Assembly (NCBI GenBank): GCA_030655795.1
Contig: JAUSPJ010000263.1
Coordinates: forward strand, 1 to 6,488
Source of the DNA: Fidelibacterota bacterium
Lineage (GTDB): Bacteria > Fidelibacterota > UBA2242
Direction of reading: 5' to 3'
DNA: 6,488 nt
Below the pieces are notes generated by a model. That model was given only the letters and a program-made list of their open reading frames with translations, made no database searches and was not told the origin of the DNA. The translations under genes were made by a program, and so were the position numbers. Position 1 is the stretch's first letter. The number at the start of each line of letters is the position of its first letter. Positions 6,289 to 6,488 of this stretch are shown piece by piece.

Positions 6289-6317
6289 AAGCAGTTACCA
6301 AGCAAAAACCAAGAGTT

Positions 6318-6403
6318 AACAATCCTGAACATCCTGTTAATCATGTCAATTAATAAAAATAAACATCCTGAACATCATGTAAATCATGTCAATTAATAAA
6401 AAT
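6318..6403 (+). repeat. Tandem direct repeat, two copies of a 43-bp unit with 9-bp internal periodicity
   Basis: Copy one is 6318-6360 and copy two 6361-6403, directly abutting. They match at 39 of 43 positions; the last 22 bases are identical (from AATCATGTC to the shared AATTAATAAAAAT). Inside each unit the hexamer ATCCTG or ATCATG recurs every nine bases (6322, 6331, 6340 and 6365, 6374, 6383). It lies 30 bp after the epimerase stop and outside any gene. No flanking target duplication or transposase is seen. Function is unknown; it may be a slippage-prone spacer or one copy of a dispersed intergenic repeat. Confidence 0.85.
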
Positions 6404-6439
6404 GGCTCTTCTGGCCCTAAATCCGAAATAGGATTATGA

Positions 6440-6458
6440 AAACACCTCGTAAGTGTTT
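6440..6458 (+). terminator. Weak hairpin that may end the mutase operon transcript
   Basis: AAACAC (6440-6445) pairs with GTGTTT (6453-6458) around a seven-base loop, followed by AT-rich DNA without a proper T run. A second small stem, AATCC/GGATT (6420-6424 with 6431-6435, loop six), lies just before it. Neither is a textbook intrinsic terminator. They are the only hairpins I see downstream of the epimerase gene. Confidence 0.2.
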
Positions 6459-6488
6459 AAATTACATTGTATTAAAAAGATATTTAAA

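Larger units (their letters stand above)
6289..6488. other. Non-coding 3' flank of the operon
   Basis: Apart from the tandem repeat and the two weak hairpins, this AT-rich 200 bp shows no gene, RNA or mobile element that I can recognise on either strand. The next gene must lie beyond the window. Confidence 0.5.

Noticed and set aside
6318..6403. CRISPR array
   Set aside because: Only two directly abutting copies without spacers, internal 9-bp periodicity and no cas genes; a simple tandem repeat.

Overview
The window looks like a chromosomal segment of a Gram-negative bacterium. It has two divergent gene clusters separated by a 534-bp AT-rich intergenic region. An MsbA-like exporter next to a Kdo/WaaP-type lipopolysaccharide kinase points to an LPS-bearing outer membrane. 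The two-subunit methylmalonyl-CoA mutase with its own GTPase and epimerase is a layout seen in several bacterial phyla and in archaea. The protein style would suit the FCB group or a related candidate phylum, but no taxonomic marker is present, so that placement is only a guess.

Left arm (1-2302, minus strand): a complete 621-residue ABC half-transporter of the lipid A flippase/multidrug exporter type is followed after 26 bp by an LPS kinase-family gene that runs off the left edge of the window. The kinase has its own good ribosome binding site. The pair probably forms an envelope or lipid A operon.

Middle (2303-2836): an AT-rich divergent promoter region. It holds weak promoter-like hexamers, two short perfect palindromes, an AT-rich hairpin and a strong Shine-Dalgarno sequence for the first mutase gene. 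No convincing gene lies in it.

Right arm (2837-6288, plus strand): a compact methylmalonyl-CoA operon in the order mutase catalytic subunit, mutase B12-binding subunit, MeaB-type GTPase chaperone, methylmalonyl-CoA epimerase. The junctions are 8 bp, about 10 bp and a 4-bp ATGA overlap. Together the genes would interconvert (S)- and (R)-methylmalonyl-CoA and succinyl-CoA and protect the B12 enzyme.

The most notable point is that the catalytic subunit gene is interrupted by an in-frame TAA (3590-3592) inside its barrel domain, where relatives have a Glu codon. The reading frame continues intact on the far side. Thirty-six bases upstream, the near-invariant active-site Tyr (Tyr243 of the Propionibacterium enzyme) is replaced by Asp. 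Both differences from consensus are explained by single T/G exchanges. The rest of the gene and all partner genes look intact, so this is either a very recent inactivation, a local sequence error, or much less likely a recoded or read-through stop.

Right end (6289-6488): non-coding. It contains a near-perfect tandem duplication of 43 bp built on a 9-bp sub-repeat, then two weak hairpins that might end the operon transcript. I do not see a new system here. The broken mutase and the tandem repeat deserve a second look.
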